A stretch of DNA of 57,097 nucleotides, from assembly GCA_910579655.1 (NCBI GenBank), contig CAJTVE010000012.1, forward strand, positions 1 through 57,097, written 5' to 3'. Source of the stretch: an uncultured Allobaculum sp. Lineage in GTDB: Bacteria; Bacillota_I; Bacilli_A; Erysipelotrichales; Erysipelotrichaceae. Shown piece after piece: positions 8,222-16,633 of this stretch. Below the pieces are notes generated by a model, which saw only the letters and a list, made by a program, of their open reading frames with translations, was not told where the DNA came from and did not search any database. The first letter of the stretch is position 1. Every line of letters begins with the position of its first letter. The translations under genes and the position numbers were made by a program.

Positions 8222-8914
8222 TCAGTCTTCAAGGGCATCTGTAAAACGCTTTGTGATCAACTGAGGACGGGTAATTGCGCTGCCCACAACACTGGAAAAG
8301 CATCCCAGTTCCATTACGCGGCGCAGTTTAGAGGGGGTATCAATATTGCCTTCTGCAATGACCGGATGGGTAACGTTCTTTAAAATCGTGCGAATAATTT
8401 CAAAATCGTTTTCTTCAATCCGATCGTTTTGGGATTGCGGTGTATATCCCACCAGTGTTGTGCCGATGTAATCAAAACCAAGCTGATCGGCATGGAGGGC
8501 TTCTTCAATCGTTGAACAGTCTGCCATCCATTTCTGTTCTGGATATTTGGCCTTAATCTGGGCGAAAAGCTCATCCAGAGTTTTCCCATCCGGCCGCAGA
8601 CGATCCGTTGCATCTAAAGCGATGATTTCCGGTCTGACTTCCATCAGTTCATCGACTTCTTTGATTGTAGGCGTGATGCGCACACCATTTTCTGGATAAT
8701 CTCGTTTGATAATGCCGATTACCGGAAGATCCACCTGACGCTTGATTTCAGCAATATCTTCTACGGAATTGGCCCGAATCCCTGCAGCTCCGCCTTCTTT
8801 GGCCGCCAGCGCCATTCGTCCCATGATGAAGGAGGAATGAAGCGGCTCTTCTGGCAGTGCCTGACAGGAAACGATCAGTTTGTGCTCAATAGCCTGGGCT
8901 GTCTTATCTTTCAT
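8222..8914 (-). CDS. nanE: N-acetylmannosamine-6-phosphate 2-epimerase
   Basis: 230 residues, full length for NanE. It converts ManNAc-6-P to GlcNAc-6-P, feeding amino-sugar catabolism; the later nagA and nagB steps are not encoded here. Family motifs include GAAGIRANSVEDI near residue 42, PVIGIIKRDYP, IALDATDRLRP with the catalytic region, MADCSTIEEA, and AEGNIDTPSKLR. AAGGGAG lies 5 nt before the ATG. It is the first gene of the nan operon, directly behind the promoter with palindromic operators at 8942-8969. Confidence 0.94.
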   Translation of the reverse strand: MKDKTAQAIEHKLIVSCQALPEEPLHSSFIMGRMALAAKEGGAAGIRANSVEDIAEIKRQVDLPVIGIIKRDYPENGVRITPTIKEVDELMEVRPEIIALDATDRLRPDGKTLDELFAQIKAKYPEQKWMADCSTIEEALHADQLGFDYIGTTLVGYTPQSQNDRIEENDFEIIRTILKNVTHPVIAEGNIDTPSKLRRVMELGCFSSVVGSAITRPQLITKRFTDALED

Positions 8915-8941
8915 GTCTGCTCCCTTCGTTTGACAGATATG

Positions 8942-8969
8942 AGTATACCCAATCTGAAATTTATTTCAA
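8942..8969 (-). promoter_or_regulatory. nan operon promoter with overlapping RpiR-type operator
   Basis: On the minus strand a -35 TTGAAA (8964-8969), a 16-bp spacer and a -10 TATACT (8942-8947) lie just before nanE. The palindrome TGAAAT-TT-ATTTCA occupies 8955-8968 and covers the -35 box and half of the spacer, so a bound protein would block RNA polymerase. Confidence 0.7.
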
Positions 8970-9057
8970 TTTCATAATCTAATTTAGAAATTACTTTCAC
9001 AAAAACTTTTATAGGAGCCTAATTGATTTATAACTACGTCTTAAGTTGCAAATAAAC

Positions 9058-9071
9058 TGAAATTTATTTCT
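9058..9071. promoter_or_regulatory. Second copy of the nan operator
   Basis: TGAAATTTATTTCT repeats the first operator with one change in the last base. It lies 103 bp upstream of it, a distance that could allow DNA looping. Half-site-like copies (AATGAAATTTCC near 9090 and TTATTTCATC near 9148) are also present. The rest of 8970-9206 is AT-rich and shows no gene. Confidence 0.6.
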
Positions 9072-9206
9072 TTGCAAAACACTTCCATAATGAAATTTCC
9101 GTGCTACAAAGATTTATTTATATTCAGTCTACGAATATAAACATTGTTATTTCATCTTTTTAATCTAAATTCTCTTTTGACCAACGCCGCTTTCTGTCCT
9201 CTGTAT

Positions 9207-9292
9207 TTCTCTTGCCTGTCTTCTCTTGCCTGTCTTCTCTTGTGCATCTTCTCTCCCATAGCTTCTCTCCCATAGCTTCTCTCCCATAGCTT
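9207..9292. repeat. Two adjoining 14-bp pyrimidine-rich tandem repeats
   Basis: TTCTCTTGCCTGTC is repeated 2.6 times (9207-9242). After a short gap, TTCTCTCCCATAGC is repeated three times (9249 onward). Both units are 14 bp and share TTCTCT. A minus-strand open frame across them is a by-product of the repeats. The region lies downstream of the yihY-type gene and upstream of the nan promoter. Confidence 0.75.
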
Positions 9293-9330
9293 CTCTTCTC
9301 CATCGCAATCAATCGAACAGCCAGTCATCA

Positions 9331-9369
9331 AAAAAACTGAGCAGGTATACGCTGCCTGCTCAGTTTTTT
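9331..9369 (-). terminator. Bidirectional terminator after the YihY gene
   Basis: AAAAAACTGAGCAGG pairs exactly with CCTGCTCAGTTTTTT around a 9-nt loop. The T run exists on both strands. It lies 122 bp beyond the stop of the yihY-type gene. Confidence 0.85.
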
Positions 9370-9490
9370 GATCGATAAATTGGTTTTTATTTCCTGGTTT
9401 CTTTTTTCTGATCCCTTTTGGCGAATGGACAGGCAAATCAGGCGGATTGAATCTTCTGCTGGTCCAGAGCGGTCTGCAAACTGCTCCTGT

Positions 9491-10633
9491 TTATTCCTGG
9501 AAACCAGTCAGTGTCATTTCTTCCACCTGCAGATCGACTTCCTGTGCCGACTGATCAGCTTTCTGTTTCTTCTGGGCTTCTTTTGCCCGATTGGCTTCGA
9601 CATATTTGCGAAGATCGCGCTGCATGATTTCATATTGTTCGATGCTCATGTCAGCCAGACGCTTTTTCATATTTTCAGTGATTTCCTGGACTTCTTTTAC
9701 AGCCTTTTCTTCACGCTGCTTTTTCTTTTCTTCCTGGCGTCGATCCATCTCCTTTCGGATATCCCGGCGGCGCTGGGCAAGCAGACCATTGAGTTCTCCA
9801 CCCAGAATGAAAGTCAGGCTGGTCAGATACAACCACAAAAGCAAAACGATAAATCCACCAAGGGTACCGTAAATGACCGAATACTTGGCAAAATTTTCGA
9901 CATAGAAAGAGAAGACCACACTGGCCAGAATCCAGAGCACGATCGCAAAGATATTGCCCGGAGCCAGGTATTTAAACTTCTGATGGCCATCAAGGGAAAG
10001 ATTATAGACAATGCCCAGCGCAAAAAACATCAGCACACCTGCTCCCAGAAATCGCCCATAGTCCCAGATTCTCAAAATCATCTCGCCCGCAAACTGTTCG
10101 GCGGCATTCTGGCTGAAGAGATGGATAATATACAGAATGACATTGCGGCCAAAAACAAACATCACCAGCGTCAGCACCAATGTCAGCGGCATGATAATCG
10201 CGCCGACAATGGATTTCAGAATGAATTGAAGCCGGGGTGCAGGCGGCTGGCCATAGGACATCCGGATCGTTTTCATCAAAGAACTGACAACCCGCCAGGG
10301 AAAATAGATGGAAAAAACCAGGGTAAATGTCAGCATTGTTTTGGATGGAGCTTCCTGGACATAGTTGAGATAGCTTTCGATGATGGAAATGATACTTTGC
10401 GGCAACACATTGCGAAGTCCATTTAAAGCCTGCAGCACATCGATATCCAGTCGTCCAACCAGAAAGGACAGCAGAATCAACAACGGAAAGATTGAAAAAA
10501 TAAGGTAGTAAGTGGTTGCTGCCGCACGGGTTCCGAGATCATCGGTAAAATAGTGGATCAGCATCTGCCCGGGCAGCGACTGAAAAAAAGACTTCATCGC
10601 CCCGGAAAACGGTGATTGTTTTTTATCTGCCAT
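9491..10633 (-). CDS. YihY/BrkB-family integral membrane protein
   Basis: 380 residues from the ATG at 10633; an in-frame TTG four codons upstream is possible, and neither has a strong ribosome binding site. About six membrane helices span residues 40-290. Family hallmarks are the first helix region (AAATTYYLIFSIFPLLILL), PWRVVSSLMKTIRMSYG and YGTLGGFIVLLLWLYLTSL. The last 90 residues are a charged coiled-coil-like cytoplasmic tail rich in K, E, R and Q. The family was once called RNase BN in error; its function is unsettled. Transcribed alone, with a terminator behind it. Confidence 0.88.
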   Translation of the reverse strand: MADKKQSPFSGAMKSFFQSLPGQMLIHYFTDDLGTRAAATTYYLIFSIFPLLILLSFLVGRLDIDVLQALNGLRNVLPQSIISIIESYLNYVQEAPSKTMLTFTLVFSIYFPWRVVSSLMKTIRMSYGQPPAPRLQFILKSIVGAIIMPLTLVLTLVMFVFGRNVILYIIHLFSQNAAEQFAGEMILRIWDYGRFLGAGVLMFFALGIVYNLSLDGHQKFKYLAPGNIFAIVLWILASVVFSFYVENFAKYSVIYGTLGGFIVLLLWLYLTSLTFILGGELNGLLAQRRRDIRKEMDRRQEEKKKQREEKAVKEVQEITENMKKRLADMSIEQYEIMQRDLRKYVEANRAKEAQKKQKADQSAQEVDLQVEEMTLTGFQE

Positions 10634-11105
10634 ATCTATGCTCAACAGTCAGCTTTAGCTGCTGTCCACTCCCCTCTACTGTTCAAATTGATTATGCCGT
10701 CTTCAAACGGCCTGAAAATGGTTATTCTTCTTTATCTAGCCAGATTTCTTACGAGATCGCAAGATGAATCTTCGAATTCTGGCCATTCTTTCTTACAGGA
10801 TGTCCGCAAAAAGAAAAGACAATTCTCCCATCTTCGTCCTGTTTTTTCAATTCCTCATGCAATCTCGATGGCTTCCTTTTGAAATTGCGAGAATCGAACC
10901 TGTAAAACCGTCTCAGGTGATATCCTGTTACTATCTTTGATTTTTTATGCACCCTGCCGTCCCTTTCAAAACAGATGCCTGGATCAGGATCGACATCCAC
11001 AGTCTCTGATTATCTGAATAGATGCACTATCTGGATAAACATCTGAATAAATATAAGGAAAGCATTGGATGGGCAGCGATGCATACCCCTTTGAGGAGAA
11101 CGATT
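10634..11105. other. Divergent intergenic region, no gene found
   Basis: 470 bp between the YihY gene (minus) and the unknown protein gene (plus). Overlapping open frames on both strands here (10616-10882 plus, 10749-11000 minus) lack ribosome binding sites and protein-like composition. I read the region as promoters for the two flanking genes. Confidence 0.4.
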
Positions 11106-11897
11106 ATGAAGACTTTGAATTATCTTGACGAACTCAATGAACTGCTGGATCTGGCCACCAAAAAAGAACTGATCACTGTCTTGCGTGAGCTGGCGCAGGA
11201 TCCAGCCAGCCAGTTTGCACTGATCGAAGCTTTGAAAGCGGCCAGAACTTCTGGCGGGCCATCGATAAATTCCATCCGCGAACAGGCTAAAGATCTCGAA
11301 CAGAGATGGAACGAGGCTGCCGGAGCTCAGTTAAAGCTGGAAGCTGAACCCGTATATGGTGAAGATTTGCTGGTCGACGCACCTGAACATTTTGTTTTAA
11401 CCGATGAAAAGAATGTCCGCTCGTTAATTCAGGAAAGCGAAGCCCTGATTCATCAGGCTGCCACAGCCCGTGATTTTACGACTGCCTTTAAGCTGATGGA
11501 TCTGCTTTCTAACCCATCTTTTACCCTGACCTTCATGGACTATGAGATTCCATCCGAAAAACCACTGGCTCTGCTTGAACGCCATGGTCTGGTTGATGAA
11601 AAGCTCGAAACCATCTGGCTGAACATTCTGCCTGCTTACCTGACCTTAAGTCAGGATCGTCCAGAAGTGACTTTCGATACCATTCTGGAAAAAGCTTGCC
11701 AATATCATTTCAGTCTGGCTATTTTACGCCCATTATTTGAAACGAATGATTTCAATGTGACCGAACGTCAGAACATTTCCCGCGGCTGGCGGGACTGCCT
11801 GATCCGTCATCAGGCTCATCATTCCAGCGATGGCCAGGAAGCCTTAAATCAGGCTGAAGAACACCTGCCTGAAACCTATACGGCTGACCTGCTTTAA
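11106..11897 (+). CDS. Soluble alpha-helical protein of unknown function
   Basis: 263 residues from the ATG at 11106, chosen because GAGGAG lies 7 nt upstream; 28 further upstream in-frame codons lack a site. It is acidic, without signal peptide or membrane segment, and predicted to be mostly helical, with repeated leucine-rich helices (LDELNELLDLATKKELITV, LIQESEALIHQAATARDFTT). I do not recognise a domain. The sequence is well formed, with normal codon use, and ends at a good terminator, so it is a real gene. It stands alone between YihY and DUF3793. Confidence 0.75.
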   Translation: MKTLNYLDELNELLDLATKKELITVLRELAQDPASQFALIEALKAARTSGGPSINSIREQAKDLEQRWNEAAGAQLKLEAEPVYGEDLLVDAPEHFVLTDEKNVRSLIQESEALIHQAATARDFTTAFKLMDLLSNPSFTLTFMDYEIPSEKPLALLERHGLVDEKLETIWLNILPAYLTLSQDRPEVTFDTILEKACQYHFSLAILRPLFETNDFNVTERQNISRGWRDCLIRHQAHHSSDGQEALNQAEEHLPETYTADLL

Positions 11898-11937
11898 GCG
11901 ATTTTTCTTCCTTTCCAAGATTCTTCTTTTCCACTTA

Positions 11938-11969
11938 CGACTGCTGGTCACTCAGCAGTCGTTTTGTCT
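11938..11969 (+). terminator. Terminator after the unknown protein
   Basis: CGACTGCTG pairs with CAGCAGTCG around a 6-nt loop, followed by TTTTGTCTTTTT. Confidence 0.85.
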
Positions 11970-11986
11970 TTTTCTCTCAGATTCAT

Positions 11987-12042
11987 TTGACAAAGTTAGC
12001 CTAAGCTAATATCATTTCTTCCGTAAGTTAGCTTAAGCTAAT
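11987..12042 (+). promoter_or_regulatory. Promoter with two DtxR/MntR-like palindromes before DUF3793
   Basis: -35 TTGACA (11987-11992), a 17-bp spacer and a -10 TATCAT (12010-12015). The near-palindrome TTAGCCTAAGCTAA fills the spacer (11997-12010). A perfect palindrome TTAGCTTAAGCTAA (12028-12041) covers the start of the transcript. Both resemble boxes bound by DtxR/IdeR/MntR-type metal sensors (TTAGG-type half-sites), so repression by Fe(II) or Mn(II) is likely. Confidence 0.7.
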
Positions 12043-12097
12043 CTAAAAGAAGAAGCGCGATTGCTATCATCAAGAGGGCAATCCAAGGAGGACGAAG

Positions 12098-12721
12098 ATG
12101 AATACAGCTACAATGAAGATTAACCCTGGAAAGACAAGTGATGTTCCGGAATGGTATGCCAGCTTTGAAGCTGCGCTGGTTCCGATTTGTGCCCCAACGC
12201 TTGCGGGACTTAAATCCGCCAGTATTTTCTCTGTCCGCCCAACCGATCCCGAGTACATTCGCTTTAAAGTGGAATACTGGGATCATAAACTTTCAAAATT
12301 TGGTGTCCGAGTAGCCATTCTCAAAGAAGGAAATGCTCCACGTCCCACCATCATTTATGTGTATCGTCCGCATCGGGTGCAGGCGGATCTGGACAAAGCC
12401 GGAGTCCGTGAATTTTTAGGCCGCTATGGCTACAGTTCGGATCTTTCTTTGGAAGAATGCCTGGAGATTTTGCGCGAGCACCTGTCAGAAGGCAGCAAAT
12501 TTCCGCATGAGATCGGTATTTTTATCGGCTATCCCTTGGAGGATGTGGTGCCGTTTGTGGAAAACAAAGATCGAAGCGGCTGCTGCATGGGGCTTTGGTG
12601 CGCCTATTGCAATAAAGAAGAAAAAGAGAATTTTTTCAATTACTGTAAGCGCTGTACCACCATCTACACCCGCCTTTTCCATCAGGGACGGCCGGTTGAA
12701 CAGATGGTGGTCGCCTGCTGA
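12098..12721 (+). CDS. DUF3793-family protein
   Basis: 207 residues with AAGGAGG 6 nt before the ATG. The C-terminal half carries the family signature FPHEIGIFIGYPLEDVVPF followed by a Cys-rich stretch (CCMGLWCAYCNKEEKENFFN, then CKRCTTIYTR). The six or so cysteines could bind a metal. Cytoplasmic, no membrane segment. The biochemical role of DUF3793 is not known to me; relatives in clostridia are often found near iron or flavodoxin genes. The promoter with two metal-regulator-like palindromes directly upstream supports a link to metal homeostasis. It forms its own transcription unit. Confidence 0.85.
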   Translation: MNTATMKINPGKTSDVPEWYASFEAALVPICAPTLAGLKSASIFSVRPTDPEYIRFKVEYWDHKLSKFGVRVAILKEGNAPRPTIIYVYRPHRVQADLDKAGVREFLGRYGYSSDLSLEECLEILREHLSEGSKFPHEIGIFIGYPLEDVVPFVENKDRSGCCMGLWCAYCNKEEKENFFNYCKRCTTIYTRLFHQGRPVEQMVVAC

Positions 12722-12745
12722 AGCCATTTCCTTTTCTCCACTTAA

Positions 12746-12769
12746 AAAGCAGACCGCGGGGTCTGCTTT
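12746..12769. terminator. Shared terminator between convergent genes
   Basis: AAAGCAGACC pairs with GGTCTGCTTT around GCGG. On the minus strand it is followed by TTTTTAAG, so it fits best as the end of the C39-like secreted-protein gene at 12821, and it may also end the DUF3793 transcript. Confidence 0.75.
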
Positions 12770-12820
12770 AGAGTTGAATTCCAATCCTTTTAGCATTATT
12801 CCGGCCTTTAAAGGCTGAGA

Positions 12821-14536
12821 TCAGAAATCAAAGTACGCATTGGCGGCTGGGTTTTCAAAGCCGAATACTGTGCTTCCTTCTTCTGGTGTGGACACACTCT
12901 TTTGGTTATAGACGTACTCCAGAGTATAGATACCGGAGCGAGAAGCATCATAAGGATCGTGCACCCAGACATTTCCATGGTCATAGCCGTAAATCAGAAT
13001 CTGATGATCAATATATTCATCGGCCCAGCGCCCTGGTCCCGCTGTCAAGGAAACCAGTCCGCCGGCTTTGAGCAGGGCTCGGGTTTCTTCCAGCGACAGC
13101 CAGTCATGGCACTTCAATCCATACAGATCTGCCATATAAAGATTGGCACTGGTCAATGTTCCTAACGGTTTGTCTGAAGAATAGGAACCATTCATATAGC
13201 CTTCTTTCTCAAGCAGATAGCCCAGGGAAATCGGTGTGACCGTGGCTGAAGTAAAGGTATTAATAACGGAAGCCATGACGGTTGGCACGCAGCCAAGATT
13301 GGCAAAGTTAACATTGTCAAACCAGACATTGCCCCAGCGGCAGTCTGTCTGCATATACAGAGGAATGGAATTAAAGGTTGTCTTTTCAATCATGCCATTG
13401 GCTTCGGGAACATATGAAACACGGCCCGCCTGGAATGAATTGTTATCTGGCGTTCCAGTGGCATTCAGGTTGTAAGTAATTCCTTTTGCACCCATCGCAC
13501 ACAATCTTGAAAACAGCTGCTGGCCATTCTTGGCAAACGTCAACAGCTGGCCATTGACCGTAACTGGTCCAGTCTTCGCCTGGCCGTTTTCACCAAAATA
13601 GTAGCGTGCTTGCGTAGCCGGATCGGTAAACAGGGTATCTTTCACCATGAAATTGGTGGCTGGATCAAAGTAATAGACCTTGCCGCTGATAGTCTGCAGG
13701 CCGCTGGCTCTTGATCCATCCTGTCCTTCATAGACCGTTCCCATCTGGCCATTGACCATGACTTCTTTAAATTCCTGAGGAGGAACCGCAAAGAAGCGTT
13801 CTCCTTCTGCTACCCAGCCAATTTCATCCAACGCCTGATATTCGCCCAAGCTGGTCGTATAGTGATGGCTGCCCGCTCCTTTTTCATTGGGGTTGTAAAG
13901 TCGATACACCGGCGTGCGTTCTTTTAAGTCGGTATGCCAGGAAATCCCTTCGTCTTTCCATCCAAAACCGACTAACGCATCGCGTTCGTCGGCATCTGTG
14001 GTGTAGTGATGGTCACCGGTATTGGGGTTGTACAGTCTGAAAAGCGGATCGCCGTTCTGGGTTTCATCGATAAACCAGCTGATGCCTTCATAATCCCAGG
14101 TTGCCGCAATTAAGGAATCGCGCTCAACGATCGACAGCGTATAAAAATGTTCGCCACTGTTTGGGTTATACATTCGATAAACAGGGGAAAATTTTGAAGG
14201 TCCCTGCTGATCGGACTTTGAAGCTTCCTGCCCATCCAATTGGGATATTTCCGTTTCCTTCCGCTCGTCTTTTGGGGGCCTGCTTTCTGTTTGAGATGCT
14301 TCTTTGCCCGTTTCTTTGATTTCGGCCTCTTCCCTTTCGGAAGATTCTGAAAAGGAAATGGGCTGATTTGAAGTCAGTTGTTTTTGTTGGTTCTGGTCGT
14401 TTTCGCCGGAAGAATCGGCAGTCTGGATCATGGAAGTCTGATCTTCAGACTCATCAAATCCATCTGCCAGAACAGGAAGCAAAACCGACTGTCCTGCAAA
14501 CAGCACTCCCAGAACCTGCGGGAGTAATCTTTTCAT
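12821..14536 (-). CDS. Secreted DUF5648-repeat protein with C39-like peptidase domain
   Basis: About 571 residues. ATGs at 14539 and 14536 both follow AAAGGA; the second has the better spacing. A signal peptide (KRLLPQVLGVLFAGQSVLLP) is followed by a Ser/Glu/Gln-rich linker. Three roughly 40-residue DUF5648-like repeats (YRMYNPNSGEHFYT, FRLYNPNTGDHHYT, YRLYNPNEKGAGSHHYT) then precede a short cell-wall-binding-like segment with YYFDP and YYFGENGQAKTG. The C-terminal domain is Peptidase_C39_2-like: Cys in NLGCVPTVMASV, His in IDHQILIYGY and Asp in WVHDPYDA. It is probably exported and wall-attached, cleaving peptides or the wall. No LPXTG motif is present. Confidence 0.82.
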   Translation of the reverse strand: MKRLLPQVLGVLFAGQSVLLPVLADGFDESEDQTSMIQTADSSGENDQNQQKQLTSNQPISFSESSEREEAEIKETGKEASQTESRPPKDERKETEISQLDGQEASKSDQQGPSKFSPVYRMYNPNSGEHFYTLSIVERDSLIAATWDYEGISWFIDETQNGDPLFRLYNPNTGDHHYTTDADERDALVGFGWKDEGISWHTDLKERTPVYRLYNPNEKGAGSHHYTTSLGEYQALDEIGWVAEGERFFAVPPQEFKEVMVNGQMGTVYEGQDGSRASGLQTISGKVYYFDPATNFMVKDTLFTDPATQARYYFGENGQAKTGPVTVNGQLLTFAKNGQQLFSRLCAMGAKGITYNLNATGTPDNNSFQAGRVSYVPEANGMIEKTTFNSIPLYMQTDCRWGNVWFDNVNFANLGCVPTVMASVINTFTSATVTPISLGYLLEKEGYMNGSYSSDKPLGTLTSANLYMADLYGLKCHDWLSLEETRALLKAGGLVSLTAGPGRWADEYIDHQILIYGYDHGNVWVHDPYDASRSGIYTLEYVYNQKSVSTPEEGSTVFGFENPAANAYFDF

Positions 14537-14800
14537 CATAATTCCTTTCTTCATCCTTCAATTCTTCATATTCTGAGTCAATCGAAACAGGAACAAGAAA
14601 TAAAAGCTGCCTGCGTCCCATGATCGCCTCAGCTATTGTTGCGATTAGCCGGTAAGTGTACACAGTAGAAGTAAATTTATGCTGAATTCATCACTTTTTA
14701 AACCTGTACATCATTCTTTCAATTTCTGCTCATTTTCTCTTTACCTTCCGGTCTGTTCTCGCTGAGCGTTCTCTGGTCGTTTCTGGTGGACCCAATGTCA

Positions 14801-14873
14801 AAAAACAGCCGAAAGAGAAAGGGACCGCCGGATCCTCGTAAAACGAGAGAAAACAGCGCCGTCCCTTTCTGGC
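14801..14873 (-). terminator. Terminator between the secreted-protein genes
   Basis: On the minus strand AGAAAGGGAC pairs with GTCCCTTTCT around a smaller hairpin (CTCGT-ACGAG). An outer GCC-GGC pair leads into TGTTTTTTG. It follows the stop of the 14908-16506 gene by about 35 bp. Confidence 0.7.
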
Positions 14874-14907
14874 TTCCAATCTTCTGATCGTTCGGATCAA
14901 AACTGGC

Positions 14908-16506
14908 TTACTGAAAGTTGTAAGCGTCAGCCGGGCGGATATACGTAAATGGAGTGCGGTCGATTGGTCTCATGTAAGTGTATCCGAATGGATAATCCTC
15001 ATAGAAGTTTGGATCACAGATATACCACTGGCCATTGAGCTTGATTTCAGTCCAGCCATGATCCACATTGTTGCCATAAATGGTGGCTACCTGGCCTTTC
15101 ACAAAGCGGATTTCATAGCCGGCTTCTCTTGCTAAATGGACAAACATGGCCGCATAAGAGAAACAGTTGCCCTGGCTGGTTGTAAATCCAAGGTAAGCAT
15201 AGTTCTGGACATGGCTCAGGCCTGGCGCTGGTTCAAACCAGGCCGGATCTTTCTTCACATATGTCAGGGTATCCCCCACATAGCGGAACATCGCTTCCAG
15301 ATCCCGGCCCGTTTTCGCATAGGTATCATGGCAGAACTGTTTCATCATCTGATCGCCATTGGGGTTGGTCAGCCAGCCATTGGCATCGGCCTGATAGCTG
15401 CCGCTCTGGCCATTATGAACCAGGCTTCCCTGCTCATCAAAAACCAGGTAGTGAGAAGCTTCGCCCGTCTGTTCTTTGGAAACAAACACTAGTCCGGTTG
15501 CCAGAGAGCCATCGTCATTGATCCAATAACGCTGGCCGCCAAAATCCACCCAGCCTTTGGAACGGATCATCTGGCCCTGCTCGTTAAAGAGATAATTCTT
15601 GCCATTGATCTGGCATTTGCCATCCTTAACGGCAACGCCATCATTGGCCGGGTCAAGATAGAAACTCTGGCCGCCATAGGTATACAGGCCAAAAATCTGT
15701 TCCATCGTATCGGTTTTATAAATCCGCAGATTGCCGTCTTTATTTTCCTGGTAGATGACATCCACACCGTTCCAGCCAATGCCTTCATCTTTCCAGCCAA
15801 GACCAATCAGGGCTTCATGCTCACTCTGGCTGGTGGTGTAGTTGTGGTTGCACAGTTTCTGGTTTGGATTGTACTGACGATACAGCGGCTGGCCGAAAGC
15901 ATCTTCATTGGTTAAAGATTTCCAGCCTTCCCCTTCATCTTTCCAGCCAACACTGACCAGATTGTCACGTTCCGCCGCACTGGTTGTGTAGTGATGTTCG
16001 CCATTGGGGTTATAAAGACGATACACCGGGATGCCCTGCAAAGTGGGTGCATACCAGCCGATGCCTTCATCCTGCCAGCCGACTTTCACAAGCGTTTCCT
16101 GCTCATTTTTATTGGCGGTGTAGAAATGTTCCCCACTGTTTGGATTGTACAGACGATACATTTCCTGGGTTGCATAGCTGGCGATACGCTCCTTGATCAG
16201 ACTCAGCTGGGCTTCTAATTCGGCCGAAGATCCCTGAGTAGCCATTTCATTTTCAATGGCTTTTTTCGCGTGCTGCAATTCGTAAAGCGAGCCGGCATTG
16301 CCGGTTTCTAAAGTTCCATCCTGGATTTCTTCTTTTCTTTCAGTTTTGGCAGTGACTTCTGCTTCTTTCGTGAAGTCATCTGCTGAAGAAGACTGATTTG
16401 TTTCTTCAAAATCGACTTCATTGGCCAGAAGAGGCGTCAGCTGCGTAAAGATCATCCCTGTAGTTAAAGGAAGAACCAGAGCAGAACGGATCCATTTATT
16501 TTTCAT
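14908..16506 (-). CDS. Secreted DUF5648-repeat protein with transglutaminase-like domain (paralogue 1)
   Basis: 532 residues, AGAAGGA 7 nt before the ATG. Order: signal peptide (about 1-29, LVLPLTTGMIFTQLTPLLA), an acidic Ser/Thr-rich linker, a short helical segment (ELQHAKKAIENEMATQGSSA), three DUF5648-like repeats (first YRLYNPNSGEHFYTANKNE), then choline-binding-type wall repeats (KNYLFNEQGQMIRSKGWVDF, QRYWINDDGSLATG). The C-terminal transglutaminase-like domain has Cys in QGNCFSYAAMFVH, His in DHGWTEI and Asp in YICDPNFYED. Such domains in secreted Bacillota proteins act as cysteine proteases or crosslinkers. It is closely related to its neighbour at 16634 and probably arose by duplication. 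Confidence 0.85.
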   Translation of the reverse strand: MKNKWIRSALVLPLTTGMIFTQLTPLLANEVDFEETNQSSSADDFTKEAEVTAKTERKEEIQDGTLETGNAGSLYELQHAKKAIENEMATQGSSAELEAQLSLIKERIASYATQEMYRLYNPNSGEHFYTANKNEQETLVKVGWQDEGIGWYAPTLQGIPVYRLYNPNGEHHYTTSAAERDNLVSVGWKDEGEGWKSLTNEDAFGQPLYRQYNPNQKLCNHNYTTSQSEHEALIGLGWKDEGIGWNGVDVIYQENKDGNLRIYKTDTMEQIFGLYTYGGQSFYLDPANDGVAVKDGKCQINGKNYLFNEQGQMIRSKGWVDFGGQRYWINDDGSLATGLVFVSKEQTGEASHYLVFDEQGSLVHNGQSGSYQADANGWLTNPNGDQMMKQFCHDTYAKTGRDLEAMFRYVGDTLTYVKKDPAWFEPAPGLSHVQNYAYLGFTTSQGNCFSYAAMFVHLAREAGYEIRFVKGQVATIYGNNVDHGWTEIKLNGQWYICDPNFYEDYPFGYTYMRPIDRTPFTYIRPADAYNFQ

Positions 16507-16633
16507 CGTGATTTCCTTCTTCTTTTCTCGTTTGATTTTCGCTCAATCTAAAGCAGTCTGAAAGTTGCTCCGTCCTTTTGATGTGGATGATGACCGCCAT
16601 TCAGTCTGTAGATATGCATTTTTTTTGGGGGGG

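Noticed and set aside
9152..9436. Tandem repeats considered as a CRISPR array
   Set aside because: Units of 14 bp are contiguous with no spacers, and no cas gene is present.
9368..10426. 352-codon plus-strand open frame opposite the YihY gene
   Set aside because: Fully antisense to a clear membrane-protein gene; no ribosome binding site or domain, and composition follows the reverse codons.
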